64,000 nt of DNA, from positions 10,406,001 through 10,470,000 of the forward strand of contig CM047425.1 in the NCBI GenBank assembly GCA_026168455.1. The letters are read 5' to 3'. Every line of letters starts with the position of its first letter. The stretch's first letter is position 1. The notes under the pieces are model-generated. The model was not told the DNA's origin. It saw nothing but the letters and a program-made list of their open reading frames with translations, and ran no database searches. Source of the stretch: Theocolax elegans (Eukaryota > Arthropoda > Insecta > Hymenoptera > Cerocephalidae). The translations under genes and the position numbers were made by a program. Shown in pieces: positions 23,439 to 35,609 of the stretch.

Positions 23439-23603
23439 ATGCTATATCGGGTGAAAATAATAGGCTGCCTTGTGCACGGGTACGCTAATTAGGTTGTATC
23501 GGGTGCGCGTAATGTGCCGACAAAGGACACACAACCCAGGTAAGAGGATACGATGACCCATAGGATTATATATACCTAGAGATAGAGAGAGGAGACACAT
23601 TTA

Positions 23604-24500
23604 TTACTTGATTTATAACCGACATTTTGAATTTTCCGAACGAGCTACATTTATAATTGATACTTTCGGTGTGTAACGTTATTTTCATTAAGAGAATCGC
23701 GTATGTAGTTCTTAATTTCATATTCGAATTTCCCGCGTTTTTGGTTTCTTATTATATGTGTGGTATAAAGTTCCGACTGGGGTGTGGAAAAGCAATTTTG
23801 GAGGAAATCGAAAAGGACGTTGAATTGATATTTGTGAGGGTATGTAATTGTATTTACTTATTCGTTAGATTCATTTTTTTTAACAGTAACCAATTTAAAA
23901 GTATAAAATTTGATGAAAAATTAACTATTTATTTCTTGATCTATCGTCTACACTATAAAGTTTCCGATTATTTTCGATACGTTATTTTTAAATAACTATT
24001 CAAATTTCCCGCTCTTTTTTATTTATAAATTTTTATTTGTATAATTAAAGAATATATCAATTTTTGCTATGAAAAGGAGGGCAGAGACGTAATCTGATAA
24101 TCTATTGATTAAGTGGTTTATTAATTAATTAGATTAATTGTTTTTATATATTTTTAACTATAAAACTAAACCCTAACCTTCTAAAATATTAAAATTAACT
24201 CTATATTACTTGATTTAGCACCGACATTTTGAATTTCCAAACGCTATTTATTATTCAAACGTTTTTGATGCTGTCGATATAGGTAATTTAATTAAAACAA
24301 TGACATACATAATTTAAAATTCAAATTTCCCGCGCTTTTGTATTATTAAATATGTAATTTGTAAAAAATATATCAGTAATTGCCCTAAAAAGTAAGATGG
24401 AGATGTAATTTGGTAATATTTAATTACGTTTATTAATTAATTAGATTAATTATTTTTATATATTATTATAACTTAACCTCTTATATATAGGTATTCTAAC
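23604..24500. repeat. Diverged direct duplication with repeated TTTCCCGC
   Basis: A block beginning TTACTTGATTTA and continuing ACCGACATTTTGAAT occurs at about 23606 and again at about 24208. A second block, AAATTTCCCGC followed by TTAATTAATTAGATTAATT, occurs at about 24001-24140 and 24325-24450. The sequence is thus a partial, overlapping set of direct repeats. TTTCCCGC is present at 23729-23736, 24005-24012 and 24326-24333, with its complement at 24650-24657. A 112-codon frame (23657-23995) lies across it but is AT-driven. Confidence 0.6.
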
Positions 24501-25020
24501 CTCTTAAAAATAAAAATCTACGCAAAAGACGGTAATACAAAAAGTATTAAAAAACCGTTAGAACTTATTTTTTTCATAAATATAAATTTGTCCACTTTTT
24601 TGCATCAATGTTTATATTTTTGTAATTTAAAATGCATAAATTTTAATTCGCGGGAAATTTGAATGTGAAATTTGAAATATAACTGTGACAATCTCTTAAT
24701 TCGCATTATAATTATCGAAATATTATTTAGTAATTGTTGTATTATTGTAAATAAGACCCAAAAATTTAGAACACTTGAATTTTGAAAATGTATATTTAAC
24801 TCTTAGACACCTTATAAACTTGTATCACATTGCAAATTACATTATACTATTCTTCTATTCATTTAAATTTTTTCTTATTCTTAAGAATATTTGTTTTTAA
24901 TTATAAAAATTTAATTATACATTCCAATTTCCATTAATTTTCAATACATATTTATCACTTTTATTTAGTACAAGATAATCCACAATGGTTCATATACGAA
25001 ATCATCTTGATACACACGAT
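24500..25020. other. AT-rich gene-free stretch
   Basis: No repeat with a clear period and no gene. Confidence 0.3.
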
Positions 25021-25474
25021 TTTGTAATTGAGAATATCAATAATTTACTTCGGATTTAATTGTTATAGATTTCGCACTCCCGAGATATTAAATATAGTTA
25101 TTACATTTGCACCTCATAAAAAAAACAACGAGCGTAACGTTTTGCGTATACGGCAAAAGAAATTTAAACGGCATTCATATAATTCTGAAAGAGTAATTAT
25201 TTTTTTTCCGCCCCCGAAAAAAAAGAAAAAAAAACGGATACATCAAACTTTTCATTTATCTTTTGAAATTTTATCGAGTGACCCAATTTACCCTTGCATT
25301 CACCCGCCGCGAGAGTTTCAAAATTTACCGGGTATATTAAAATTCGAGAGCGTCGAACAAAAAAAGGAGAGAAGCGCGCAGCACAATTAGTTTACGAAAG
25401 TATAAACGAAAAAAAAACTACAATTGTACACACACCCACCCACCCCACACACACACACACACACGCATATATAC

Positions 25475-25521
<47 letters not shown>

Positions 25522-25800
25522 CGACGTAATTGTAGAGAAAAAAAGGAAAGGTAACGAAGAATCAGAGTTCATCAAGAGTTGAAATGAAAAAAAAACCATC
25601 GAATACAATAAATGGAAATTAATCATTTTTCCGGGATTAATGCGCGTTGTTTATAGGGGTTATGTGTATATATGTATACGCGAAAACGCGCTGTCCTGAA
25701 TTATATACGAGTATAAAAATTTACCTCGCTAACTCAGCCTTTTTATCGTTATTATTCGGGATGAGTCAGCTGTGAGCATCGATTCTCCATTCTCTTATCT
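25020..25800. other. Unique island with CA/TA microsatellites
   Basis: GC-richer DNA with (CA)n at 25446-25464 and (TA)n at about 25486-25514. Overlapping frames at 25028-25390, 25294-25554 and 25387-25626 run through these repeats and are rejected. Confidence 0.35.
25446..25514. repeat. Compound (CA)n / (TA)n microsatellite
   Basis: (CA)9 followed by interrupted TATACA, then (TA)14. Confidence 0.93.
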
Positions 25801-25830
25801 TTTCCATATGTATTTTTTTTTCGTATAGTT

Positions 25831-25852
25831 TATACCGTAAATTTACGGTATA
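25831..25852. other. 22-bp perfect palindrome
   Basis: Reads the same on both strands: TATACCGTAAA followed by its complement TTTACGGTATA. It could be a dimeric protein-binding site or simply chance in AT-rich DNA. Confidence 0.9.
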
Positions 25853-26089
25853 TAGGGAGCAACCTTGCGAGAGAGTTTATTCGACTTACAAATTGTTACT
25901 GTAATACTCACTGAATGTAACAGAAAAGTTTGAGGGTAAATTTTCTCGGGATATAGTACGCGGATTTCGTTGTTGTAAACAATTAAACTTTTTCAATTTC
26001 GTAATATATATATACGCATTTCAAAATTGTATTTTATCGAGCGAGGTTATTTTTGCGTATAACATTTTGATGAATTCAAGGAGGATTAT

Positions 26090-26790
26090 CGATTTCGGAA
26101 ATTTATGAGCGAAAATTTATTGTTATATGAAATTTATAAGGAGTAGTGTATAAAATATACCAATTTATGAAATGTATATACTTGTGGAATTAAATGAAGT
26201 ATATGAAATTTATGAAATGCATCAGCAATTATGTACATACAATTATTAAGTACAAGAAATAAAATATATGAAGTTTTCAAATACACATTTAAGAATTTTA
26301 AGAAATATACACAAAAATTTATAAATCTTATAAAATATATGATTGGAAATTTATGACCTATACGATATTTAACTAAAATTTATGCATTTTATGAAATATG
26401 AATGAAAATTTATGAATTTTATGAAATATATCATCGGCAATTTATGAATTTTATAAAATACATAAACAGAAATTTATGAATTTTTATAAGATTTGAGTTT
26501 GTGAAATACATACGAATTATTATCGGAAATAACAGAAATATGTGAAATATATGAGCAGTAGCATATGAAATTTATGAATTTTTTAAATACATTACCAGAA
26601 ACAATAGAAAATTATTAATATACATAATATACCTGAATATAAATATATGCAAAATATAAATTTATGAAGTATATGAGTTATAAATATACGAAATATTAGA
26701 ATTTTCATGTTAATAATTTTAAGGTTAATTTTTACTACAAAATGACTACTACACATAGATAAAAAATTTATTGAAACCATAGTAATCACA
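26090..26790. repeat. Diverged tandem array D, block 1 (period 32 bp)
   Basis: Unit about GAAATTTATGAATTTTATGA then AATATATGAGCA. The AATTTATGAA core starts at 26407, 26439 and 26471, exactly 32 bp apart. Other units are diverged or partly deleted. No gene: the minus frame at 26592-26789 is AT noise. Confidence 0.8.
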
Positions 26791-26799
26791 TTAAAACAT

Positions 26800-27420
26800 A
26801 TTTTATTATTGTCAGTTATATTTAATTTACTACTTTATAAGATAATAAAGTAATTTATTTAATTTTTCCAAACTTTTATTTCGATTACTCATTCTAATAA
26901 ATTAATAGAATTGAATATATTATTTATAATTATTCTTTCTAATGCTTTCTGCATATAGGTGCTGATAAGCTTGCCTTAAACTTTTCTTGTTAATTTTCAC
27001 GTCAAACCTCGAATTTATGATAATAAGTATTTATCACGAATATTTCATTGAAAATTCTACGGGAGTTTCTAGGATTTAAACTTGGTAATACATGACCTAG
27101 TGGTCGAAACTATAATACATTTCTGTCTAAGGTAATATTAAAATTTAATCAATTGTACATCATCTCACTTTATTGTTTGCTTATTATTACATTTATTGTA
27201 TAACCAGATGTAAAATATATAATATGCTGGTTAAGTGAATAAAAATATTAAGAATATTTCACAGAAACTAGCCATTTTTTTAGAAATTGGTAAACATATT
27301 GAATTAACTAATTTTAACCTCAAAACAGTAACAAACAAATGAATTTCTTTTCAAATATCTTTAAAGTTTTACTTTCCCTTTTGTTTACGAATGGGGGAAA
27401 ATTAATATTCAAGTAATATC
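26800..27420. other. AT-rich DNA with dispersed-family fragments
   Basis: Carries TAACCTCAAAACAGTAAC (about 27307) and otherwise no repeat with a period. No gene is supported. Confidence 0.3.
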
Positions 27421-27424
27421 CACC

Positions 27425-27835
27425 TACACAGACATTTAAGAATTTATGTAATATAAGAGACATATGACATACGTATTTTGCAAAGTAGATTAACAAGAAA
27501 GTTATGAATTTGTAAAGTATATGAGCAGAAATGTGTGAATTTACCTATCATATGAGTGGAAATTTATGATTGTATGTACTATATGAACAAGATAGTTTTA
27601 TAAATATATAACCAGAAATTTATGAATTCATGAAATGTATGAGCAAAATATATGAATTTACAAAATGAATAAACAAGATGATTTGATTAAACGTATGACC
27701 GCAAATTTAAGATGTCCTAAGTATGTAAGACCGGAAATTTATGAACTCATGAAATATACGAGTAGAAATTTATGAATTTATGAAGTATCAAACTCATATG
27801 AGCATAACGTATGAATTTATGAAAATCTAACCTAT
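27425..27835. repeat. Diverged tandem array D, block 2
   Basis: Same AGAAATTTATGAATT motif and orientation as block 1. GGAAAT/AGAAAT at 27733 and 27764 are 31 bp apart. No gene. Confidence 0.75.
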
Positions 27836-28330
27836 ACAAAGATATATACCTATAATCCTAACCTCAAAACACTTTGAAAAGGAACATATTTCTAGGTTAA
27901 TAAAACAAAATAATGGCAGGAAAAAAAACAACAGGCATTTTAAAAACTTATATTCAAGGTACCGAAAAAAAGAATAACTTAAGTAGGATGACAAACGGGA
28001 ATAGACTTTGCGGAATCTACGAGTCTAGCTAACCAGAACGAAGAGAATGTCTACATACTCCCATATATATACATGTACATCCGGTATTCGCGCACGTATA
28101 CATTGAATCTCACGTAACGACTACGTGTTTGCATAGGTGGTGACGTTTCCGTACAAAATATATATATATATATATATATTTATCGCATATGCATAGAGAG
28201 ATGCAAACAGAACTGATACACCTTGCGCATCTTCTATGCATCTACCCACTAAATCCTATGTCTTATATATGTATTGACTGTGAAGAGGGTGGCAGTTTCG
28301 GAATGTGATGTCTGTTAAGTAGGTTCGTTT
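27835..28330. other. GC-richer island
   Basis: Unique sequence separating array D from array E, with (TA)10 at 28159-28179. No gene. Confidence 0.35.
28159..28179. repeat. (TA)10 microsatellite
   Basis: Perfect TA run. Confidence 0.93.
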
Positions 28331-29570
28331 GATGAGTCTCCTCTAACCTATACGAAATGTGAAGGAAAAATAGATTTCATTTTTTATAGTTTAAATAAAA
28401 TATGTTCCTAATATAAAACTATAAAAACGTTTCCTGTTTCTATAGTTTAAATAAAATAGATATATTCGTTTAGATACTTGTAGAGAATAAGAGTTGATGT
28501 TTTTATAGTTAGGGGAATGAGGATCGGCATCCGAATAAATGTTCGATATTCCTATTTTTTAGAAGTTTAATATTTTTTAATTTCAAAATTAAAAAGGAAA
28601 TTCATTCAGGAAAATTCTAAAGGAATTTCTACTTTATGAAAAGAGATAATATTTCGTTTTGCTATTACAATACATGAAATTTGACGTCCCTACCTTTTAA
28701 AAGTTTAGTGTCACTAGGTTTTATAATTTACAAAAAAAAAAATTTTAAATTAATTTTAAATTGTTAGGTCATTTACAAATTAGTAGTTCCAACGTTCCTA
28801 CTTTCTGAAAGTCCTATATCCCTAGCTTTTATAAAGCAGAATAAAAATCCGTATTTCTAGTTTACAAAAATGTAAAGTTCCACCATTTAAGAAGTATAAG
28901 TTCCAATAATTCTATTTTCCAAATGTATACCAAATGTATGTATATTTATATGTATATAAATTATATATTTTTGTAAATGTATGTAGGTATATAGTATCTA
29001 ATTTTTTAATTTACAGAATATTCAAGTTTGACGTTCCTATTTTACAAAATTTCGTTCCAACATTTAAGGAATAGGATATATATATAAGGAAGTTTTGACA
29101 TATAAAAATTATAAAGTTCGATGTTAATTTACCATTATGTATAATAAATTATTATAAATTTCCAAGTTTTTAATATATCAGAGGATTTAAGTCTGACATT
29201 TCTAAAAAAATATAAAATTTTATTTAATAACTAAAAGGCTTAAAAATAATAAAGTATACTGTTAAAAGAATGAAATGCCGTTTCGATAGTCTAAATAATA
29301 ATAAAAAACTTCTATTTATAATAAATATACAGTTCTACGTTTTTACTTTACAAAAGTATAAAGTATTGTTCCAGCATTTAAAAAGTATTAATGGCTCATT
29401 TTGCAAATATAAATTTACATATTCCTACTTTACAAAAATATAGAATTTCTTTTCTTTCCTCCATTGTAATGTGAAAACATGAACTCTACATTCTTAAAAG
29501 TAGAACTTTTCATTTTTGAACTTTACAAAAGTATTGTATACCGTATTTCCCTCAGTTTTTACATTTGTGA
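28330..29570. repeat. Diverged tandem array E (GTTCnACGTTCCTATTTT motif)
   Basis: Variants of TATAAAGTTCGACGTTCCTA and TTTACAAAAGTATA recur over about 1.2 kb in one orientation, with irregular spacing of about 25-45 bp (for example near 28680, 28790, 29030, 29340 and 29430). It sits between blocks of array D. No gene. Confidence 0.6.
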
Positions 29571-30190
29571 GGTTAGAGTGCACATCTCGCCAATCGTTGT
29601 AAAATAACAATTCATTCCTCAATACATTTTTTTACGAATAAAAATTAAATGTCCGTCTCGCATCATGAACATGAAAGAATAATCCGATTCATCTCTTACA
29701 AATATTGAAAAGCAAATACCCCTATAAAATAAAACGAAACTCGAGTAATCTCACGAAATTTAAAAAGTTAAAAAACAAACTAAATATTTCATCCTCTTCA
29801 TAGAAACGGGCCATAAATGAAAGAAAATAACTATAAGTATAATGGGGAAACTCCCCGGCCGCAGATTTAAAGTCGATATCATTTCTAGCAATACTAACAA
29901 GAAAGCTCGTATATGGGTAGACATACAAACCACAAAAAGTTTCCCATAAACATTCGGGTTTTTCACAAGAAAGGCCACTTCTGCTTTTCTGCGCCATCTA
30001 TTCCCTTTTTCTTTTCTATGTACCTTATCCGACTTCTTTCTTTCTTCTCGACAAATAATTGTCTCTCTTCTGCATTTGAAATAAAAGGAATTAAGGTTAC
30101 CTTTCTCTATTTTTTTCTTCAAATTTCACTTCAACTTTATTTATTGTTTCTATACGGCGAAAAAAAATTAATATATTCAAGTATCATTCG
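29570..30190. other. Unique stretch, mildly GC-richer
   Basis: Overlapping frames on both strands (29722-29997 and 29760-30122 minus, 29913-30209 plus) cancel each other as evidence, and none carries a motif. No gene is supported. Confidence 0.3.
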
Positions 30191-30545
30191 CACATGTAGC
30201 AATTTATGAATTTATATGATCAGAAATTTATGAAATTATGAATTTATGATTAGAAATTTATGAAATCATGTAATTATAAACAGAAATTTATAAAGTTATG
30301 AATTTATAAGCAGAAATTTATAAAATCATAATGTTGACAAGCAAACATTTATTAATGTTTTATATGAGTAGCAATTGATGATATATATGAGTACATGAAA
30401 TATATTATTTATGAAATATAATGAAGCAGAAACTTATGAATTTTTGAAATGTTCGAATTGAAATTGAATAATTTATGATCTGATCAGAAATATATTAATT
30501 TATGAAATTTATGATATCAAAATTTATAATGTATTTAAATATCAC
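30190..30545. repeat. Diverged tandem array D, block 3 (period 30 bp)
   Basis: CAGAAATTTA/TAGAAATTTA starts at 30221, 30251, 30281 and 30311, exactly 30 bp apart. It then decays towards 30540. Same orientation as blocks 1, 2 and 4. Confidence 0.8.
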
Positions 30546-31290
30546 CCGCACACGCACAGGAAAATTATTTACACATTTGTAATTTAAAGATGAAAGAAAA
30601 AATTTTCATTTGGAGCATCGTTTGAAAAATATCCCCAGTTAACCAGGCATAAGAACCAACGTTTCCTTACACATACACGCACACAACCACACCCCCGCGT
30701 CTTTAAAGTTCTCTCAAAAAAAAAAATCCAACGACTTATACCACCAACTTTTTTTCTCCTTTTTTTCATACCCCACCTGCCTTAGTAAGAATCCCTCGAG
30801 ATCTGACGCCGCAGCAACTCACCCAAAGAATTCAAAGCCGTCTTCCAGAGCAGCCGTCGTCTCTCACGCGGTCGCGGAGAAAAAAAAACCCATCGACGCG
30901 GAAGCAGCGAGAAAGAGAGAGGGAGAAGGAGGGAGTTATACGATGGATCCGCGTGGCTCTTTTCCGCAAAGCGCGAGCGCGATTGTCTCTAAAACCGTCC
31001 TTTCGCGAAAATGCACCTTTCTCCTGCACTTTACCGTTCGTCACTCTTTTTTTTCTCCTCTCACCGCTCCTTGTTTTTTTTTTCCTTTTTTTACGTCTCC
31101 TTTGGGTTTGGTGCGTCCTTGCCGACGAACCGTATGAAATGCGTGTGTATAAAAGAACGAGGACCTGCGTACCTTTTTTTTACCGGGTACAGAGGGTGGC
31201 GCGTAGTTTTTTCTTGAGAGGAAGTCCTGTCGTTATGATAATTAATATATTTTTGTAAAAATCGCGGTAAATAGCGTTAAGTGGTGGGAG
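30545..31290. other. CpG-rich island, candidate regulatory or 5' region
   Basis: The densest CpG stretch in the window, about 30790-31010, with CGCGG, GCGCGAGCGCG and GACGC clusters next to pyrimidine tracts. Short frames run on both strands (30832-31044 minus; 30943-31137, 30953-31258 and 31011-31217 plus), but none has a domain. It could be a promoter or an unannotated 5' exon. No TATA box or initiator decides the direction. Confidence 0.3.
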
Positions 31291-31299
31291 AATAGCTAT

Positions 31300-32010
31300 G
31301 AATTCGAGAAACGTATGAGCGAAAAATTACAATTTATGTTTTGCGTGAGGAAAAATGTATCAAGTGCTGGAAGAAAATTAATATGTAACTGATAAAGTAT
31401 GTAAATGAGATATTTATGATTTTATAATTGATAATTTATACAATATATGAGCCAATATATAAGTTGATGTTTAAGAACTTATAATGTATATGAGCAGAAA
31501 TTTATTAATTGATTAAGCCTATGATAAAAAATTTACAAAATACATTAGAAATTATATAAGAAGTTAAAGAATTTATAAAATATATGAGCTGAATTATTTT
31601 ATGAATAATATGAGTAGATGTAAATTATATTATGTATTATAAGATGAGCAGGAATTTATGAATATATGAAGCACTAGAATCAAAGAATACGACGTATATG
31701 AAATTTATGAACTTATCAACAATTTGATCATTAATTTATAACATATGCAAGAAGACATACATGAACAAATACACCACTTAAAGAATTTTTTTAAAACTCT
31801 TGAATCTGGGCGGATCTTGAAGAATTAAAAAATTTTTTATAAAAAATATTTTTTTATTACTTATAAAACACATTATCTTTAAAGAAACATGAATTTGTGA
31901 AATATATGAGCTGAAATGTATGAAATTTATGGATTTATAAAATAGATGTTCAGTAATATTGATAAGAATCCATGTATCACATGTATTTATTACATGTAAA
32001 AGCAGAAATT
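31300..32010. repeat. Diverged tandem array D, block 4
   Basis: Same ATATGAGCAGAAATTTATGA motif, more diverged than blocks 1-3, resuming immediately after the CpG-rich island. Confidence 0.65.
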
Positions 32011-32230
32011 CATAGTAAAATATTTCTTTACATACAATAAGGTTATATATTTGTTATTTAATTTGGGAGAAAAATAACTCAAGATTAATAAATTTTATTT
32101 ATCCTATAAATTAAGATTAATATCGTACATTTTCTAGAAACTATGAAAAGTAATAAATTGTTCATATTATTTAACAATTAATCTATCAATTAAAAATTCT
32201 AAAACTTTTTTTTTCGAATAAAAAATGATT
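32010..32230. other. AT-rich unique DNA
   Basis: Nothing recognisable. Confidence 0.3.
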
Positions 32231-32535
32231 TATCCGCGCACTTGACGCTACAGTCAAAAAGCGTTAATGGTCCTGGTATACACAGGAAGGTTGTTATATG
32301 AAAATTTACCGATTTTAAATGCTGAAGGAAGAAAGTTGGCAAAAGTTTGTACACCTTATCTGTCCTTTATGGTCGAGAGAAGCTCGGGTCTCCGAGCTAA
32401 CGGTGGGAAAACTGGGCTAACGTCTCTTTCGCCTCGAGACAACTTCGTATCTGTTTAGAGGATACCTAGATGGGAAAAAGAAGGTGACGCTCTACTAAAT
32501 TTCCAGCTTCGGTTTTCCGAATTTTTAATGGTATG
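32230..32535. other. Short GC-richer island
   Basis: About 300 bp of unique sequence. A 63-codon plus frame (32267-32458, starting MVLVYTGRLLYENL) occupies most of it. No domain is recognised, but base composition is less skewed than in most frames here. It could be an exon or a conserved non-coding element. Confidence 0.25.
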
Positions 32536-32639
32536 GTGTGATAAAATTTTAAAATAGTCCCTTTCTGCTTTGTTCTTTCATCGTGACGATGTCATCTTAA
32601 TTTAAAAAATGTATATACAATTTCAGATTTTTTGTTTTC

Positions 32640-33130
32640 CGAAATTTGTAAGGTGAGGATTTTTCAAAGTCATTTATGAAGATTTCCAAAGATTACTGAA
32701 GATTGCTAAAGAATTCAAATATTACTTAAGATAACTAATTTCCAAAAAATACTAAAGATTAAAAAAAATACTAATGATTCCCAAAATATACTAAATATGT
32801 CCAAAAATTTCTAAAGATTTTCAAAATTACTAAATATTACTAAAGAGTCCCAAAATGACCAAATAGTATTAAATAATCCATAGATTACTAAATATTTTTT
32901 AATATTACCAAAGATTACTAATCATTACTCAAGATTTCCAAAAATTACCAAAAATTACTAAAGGTTACTAAAGATTTCCGAAGAATTCCGCGTGTTAGAG
33001 TATTTTATGATTTTTAGGAAATCTTCGAAAATCTTTAACAATCTTTGGTAATATCTGGTAGTCGTTGGTAATTTATAGAAATTTTTTAAAATGTTGGAAA
33101 ATATTTATTATTATTTAGTTATTTTCATTA
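32640..33130. repeat. Diverged short-period array F with orientation switch
   Basis: From about 32680 to 32985, CCAAAGATTACTAAAGATTA-type steps of about 11 bp recur. From about 33015 to 33070 the complement appears (AATCTTTGGTAATATCTGGT). The array is therefore inverted around about 33000. Confidence 0.7.
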
Positions 33131-33239
33131 TTTTCTGCAAATTAAGTAAATATCACTATAGATTACCTGAAGATTATAAAAAATATATTTGATTTCAGCA
33201 ATAGTATTAAGTAATTGTTAAAAATAAAAAAAATTTTTT

Positions 33240-33640
33240 TTTAATTATTAAGAAGCATTTGCTTGTGGTATATGTGACCGATGGAAAATTATTCAGATCC
33301 TCGGGGGTATATAGAACCCTGAAAGATTAATTCGTTTAGAATCTCGTTGATTGCGTTAGGCAGAAGTTTATGCGACGTTTGTTTGAACTGAAGGAACCGG
33401 GAAACCGTTGTTGCCGATTTGACAGGCTTCTCTCTAATGTTTGTCCATCCCAGTTGGATTTTAATCAAATTTTACGAGGACACCTTTATCTTTCTTATTT
33501 CATGCAAATAATAGAACGAACCGACTCGCCTTGGTTTTGGGAATCGAAAATCTGAGATGCGGTTAACTGTCTACCGTATAATCGAATGGAGACGTTTATC
33601 TTAATGAAATTTAGTTAGTCGAGTTATCTTAAATCTCTGG
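33240..33640. other. GC-richer unique island
   Basis: Non-repetitive block with a 61-codon plus frame (33370-33555) of fairly balanced composition and no recognised domain. Candidate conserved element. Confidence 0.25.
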
Positions 33641-34600
33641 TGCGGGTATATCATAGTTGCCTTTTACTTTAATTTAATTGGATCAGGGATAAAACAATTT
33701 TGTATCGCGGCATTTTGTTTATTCATATTCAAATTTTATCCGCATATTAATATTTAGTTTTTTTTTTAATTTACAGTTACGAGAAGTAACTGTCATTATG
33801 ATGTGGTGTCAGAATATATTGCGTTGAAGCTCTTCTCTAAAAAGTAGAAGTTAGAAATTTAAAAAAAACTATTATGAATTTTTAATATTGACGAGTAGTA
33901 AGTAAAATATTTATTTATTAATTTTGAGGTTTATAAATAATACTGAATAAGCAAATGTATTTGTTGTATTAAAAATAGAAATGAATGACAAAATGTTTCC
34001 ATATTATAAAGTTGCCCAAATATTGCGGTATCGAAAAAATTTAATCGATAATTTGCTTTATTGACTTATAATAATCACAATTATTAACACAATGTTTATT
34101 TTGCAATATTGCTTCAATATTGCTGCAACTATTCATTCTTCACTATTTTATTTATACATATATAACTTTGATAGTATTGCAACTATTAATACTTTTATTC
34201 ATAAATAGTATTTCTTTAGTATTTATTCACCTATTCGTCCTTCAGTTTTAATTTAATAATATTATCACAATATTGCTGCAATACAAAAACTGTTTTATTG
34301 CTGTAACAATACAATATAGTAGCTATATTGCAAGCAGATTTCAGTAGTATGTACATATGTTTAAAAACTAGATATTTTTCTTATTTCAATTTTTATACAT
34401 TAGAGGTAAGAGTGTACTTTTGTAGGTAAGAATTTTGAAGCAATTAATTCAACGAATTATTAAACAAAATTACGCAGTGACAAATATATATTGATGTACA
34501 TTCCTTTGATTATAATTAGAAATTCAAAAACAATAAGCTCGGGAAATTTGAAATTTTAATCATCCAAAACTTCTAAGTATATTAATAAAAAAATCGACAA
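33640..34600. repeat. AT-rich stretch with degenerate TATTGC/GCAATA array
   Basis: Between about 34080 and 34340, TATTGCTGCAATATT, GCAACTATTAATA and related sequences recur with partial palindromy. The rest is unstructured AT-rich DNA. No gene. Confidence 0.45.
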
Positions 34601-35200
34601 ACAGAAAATCATAAAAATCTACCGCGGTCATCGGTACGATGGATCTATAGGAGAGAGAGAGAGAGAAGAAAAAGGTCAAGAATCTCACGAAAACAGAAAG
34701 CAGTTAGCATATCCATCCAATAAGATTCGGTCCTTTGGCTAACATTCTCATCTCTGATAAAATCCTGATTGAAACAAACTCTCTTCCACTCTTTCTCTAT
34801 ATATAGCCGATCTTTAAAAAGAGTTGCCAACTGGCTGATTTCCTTGATCTTTCGCGACTATGTCGCGCCCTTTAAGATATTTCTACTTCTCCCTCTTTCT
34901 CTCTCTTTCCCTTCTTTCTCTTTCAGATTTTGATCTCAGCAATTGCAGCTCGCGTCCGGCGGGTCTGATGCGATCAAACCGAATTGCACTGGGAATTTAA
35001 AAGGCTATACGGAGAGGAGCGTGGGTATACGTTCAAAGTACCGATTTTCACGCGAGCCTTAGTACATACTGTGCCGACCGTTGCAGAAAATAAGACCTTC
35101 GAAGGAATTGCTGCTTAGACGTCCGACGTAACACACATCACTGTGAATGGGCTCAATTATTTTACCGTACATACATACATATATACAGGAATTTTTGGTA
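34600..35200. other. GC-richer island with pyrimidine tract
   Basis: Includes a CT-rich tract ending in TTTCTCTTTCAG (about 34914-34925) that resembles a 3' splice site on the plus strand. The following sequence has stops in all frames within about 150 bp and no recognisable peptide. A cryptic acceptor cannot be distinguished from a real one here. Confidence 0.25.
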
Positions 35201-35596
35201 TTACATCTCGGTTAATGTTGGTAACGTTTCTTCTAATTTCCAAGGAAAATAGAGTTTCATGTGGGGTTTTTTTATTTACATCGGTACGGTTATGTTCAAA
35301 TTAATTGATTAATGGAATTTTAAAATAGATGCGAAACGAAGACCGTACTGTGATCCAAAATTCACAAAGTAATATTTTGAAAAAAATTTTTTTGAGTATC
35401 TATATATCGTTACATTAGCATCAATAGAGGACAATTCATTAATATTTGATTAAAACAATGAAATGTGACATTGAAAATGCCGGGATGACTGAAACTGATC
35501 TGTTTATTAACATAATTACAAAGTGAAAATTTCACATATACGTTTCATAATAATTAACATTTGTTTCATCCATGTCTATTTTGAGAACAATTTATT
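35200..35596. other. AT-rich unique DNA
   Basis: Nothing recognisable up to the SINE target-site duplication. Confidence 0.3.
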
Positions 35597-35609
35597 AAAA
35601 TTCAACAAA

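Larger units (their letters stand above)
23130..23600. other. GC-richer island with GT and CT runs
   Basis: Unique sequence with (GT)10 at 23257-23277 and (CT)14 at 23411-23438. No gene can be supported. Confidence 0.4.

Noticed and set aside
27061..27118. A reversed tRNA-like B box (AGGATTTAAACTTGG with GACCTAGTGGTCG)
   Set aside because: Too diverged from the B-box consensus, and there is no A box at proper spacing. Possibly an old SINE, but not supportable.
34905..34930. 3' splice site (pyrimidine tract ending in TTTCAG)
   Set aside because: The sequence after it has early stops in all frames and no recognisable exon. CT-rich tracts are common in the islands.
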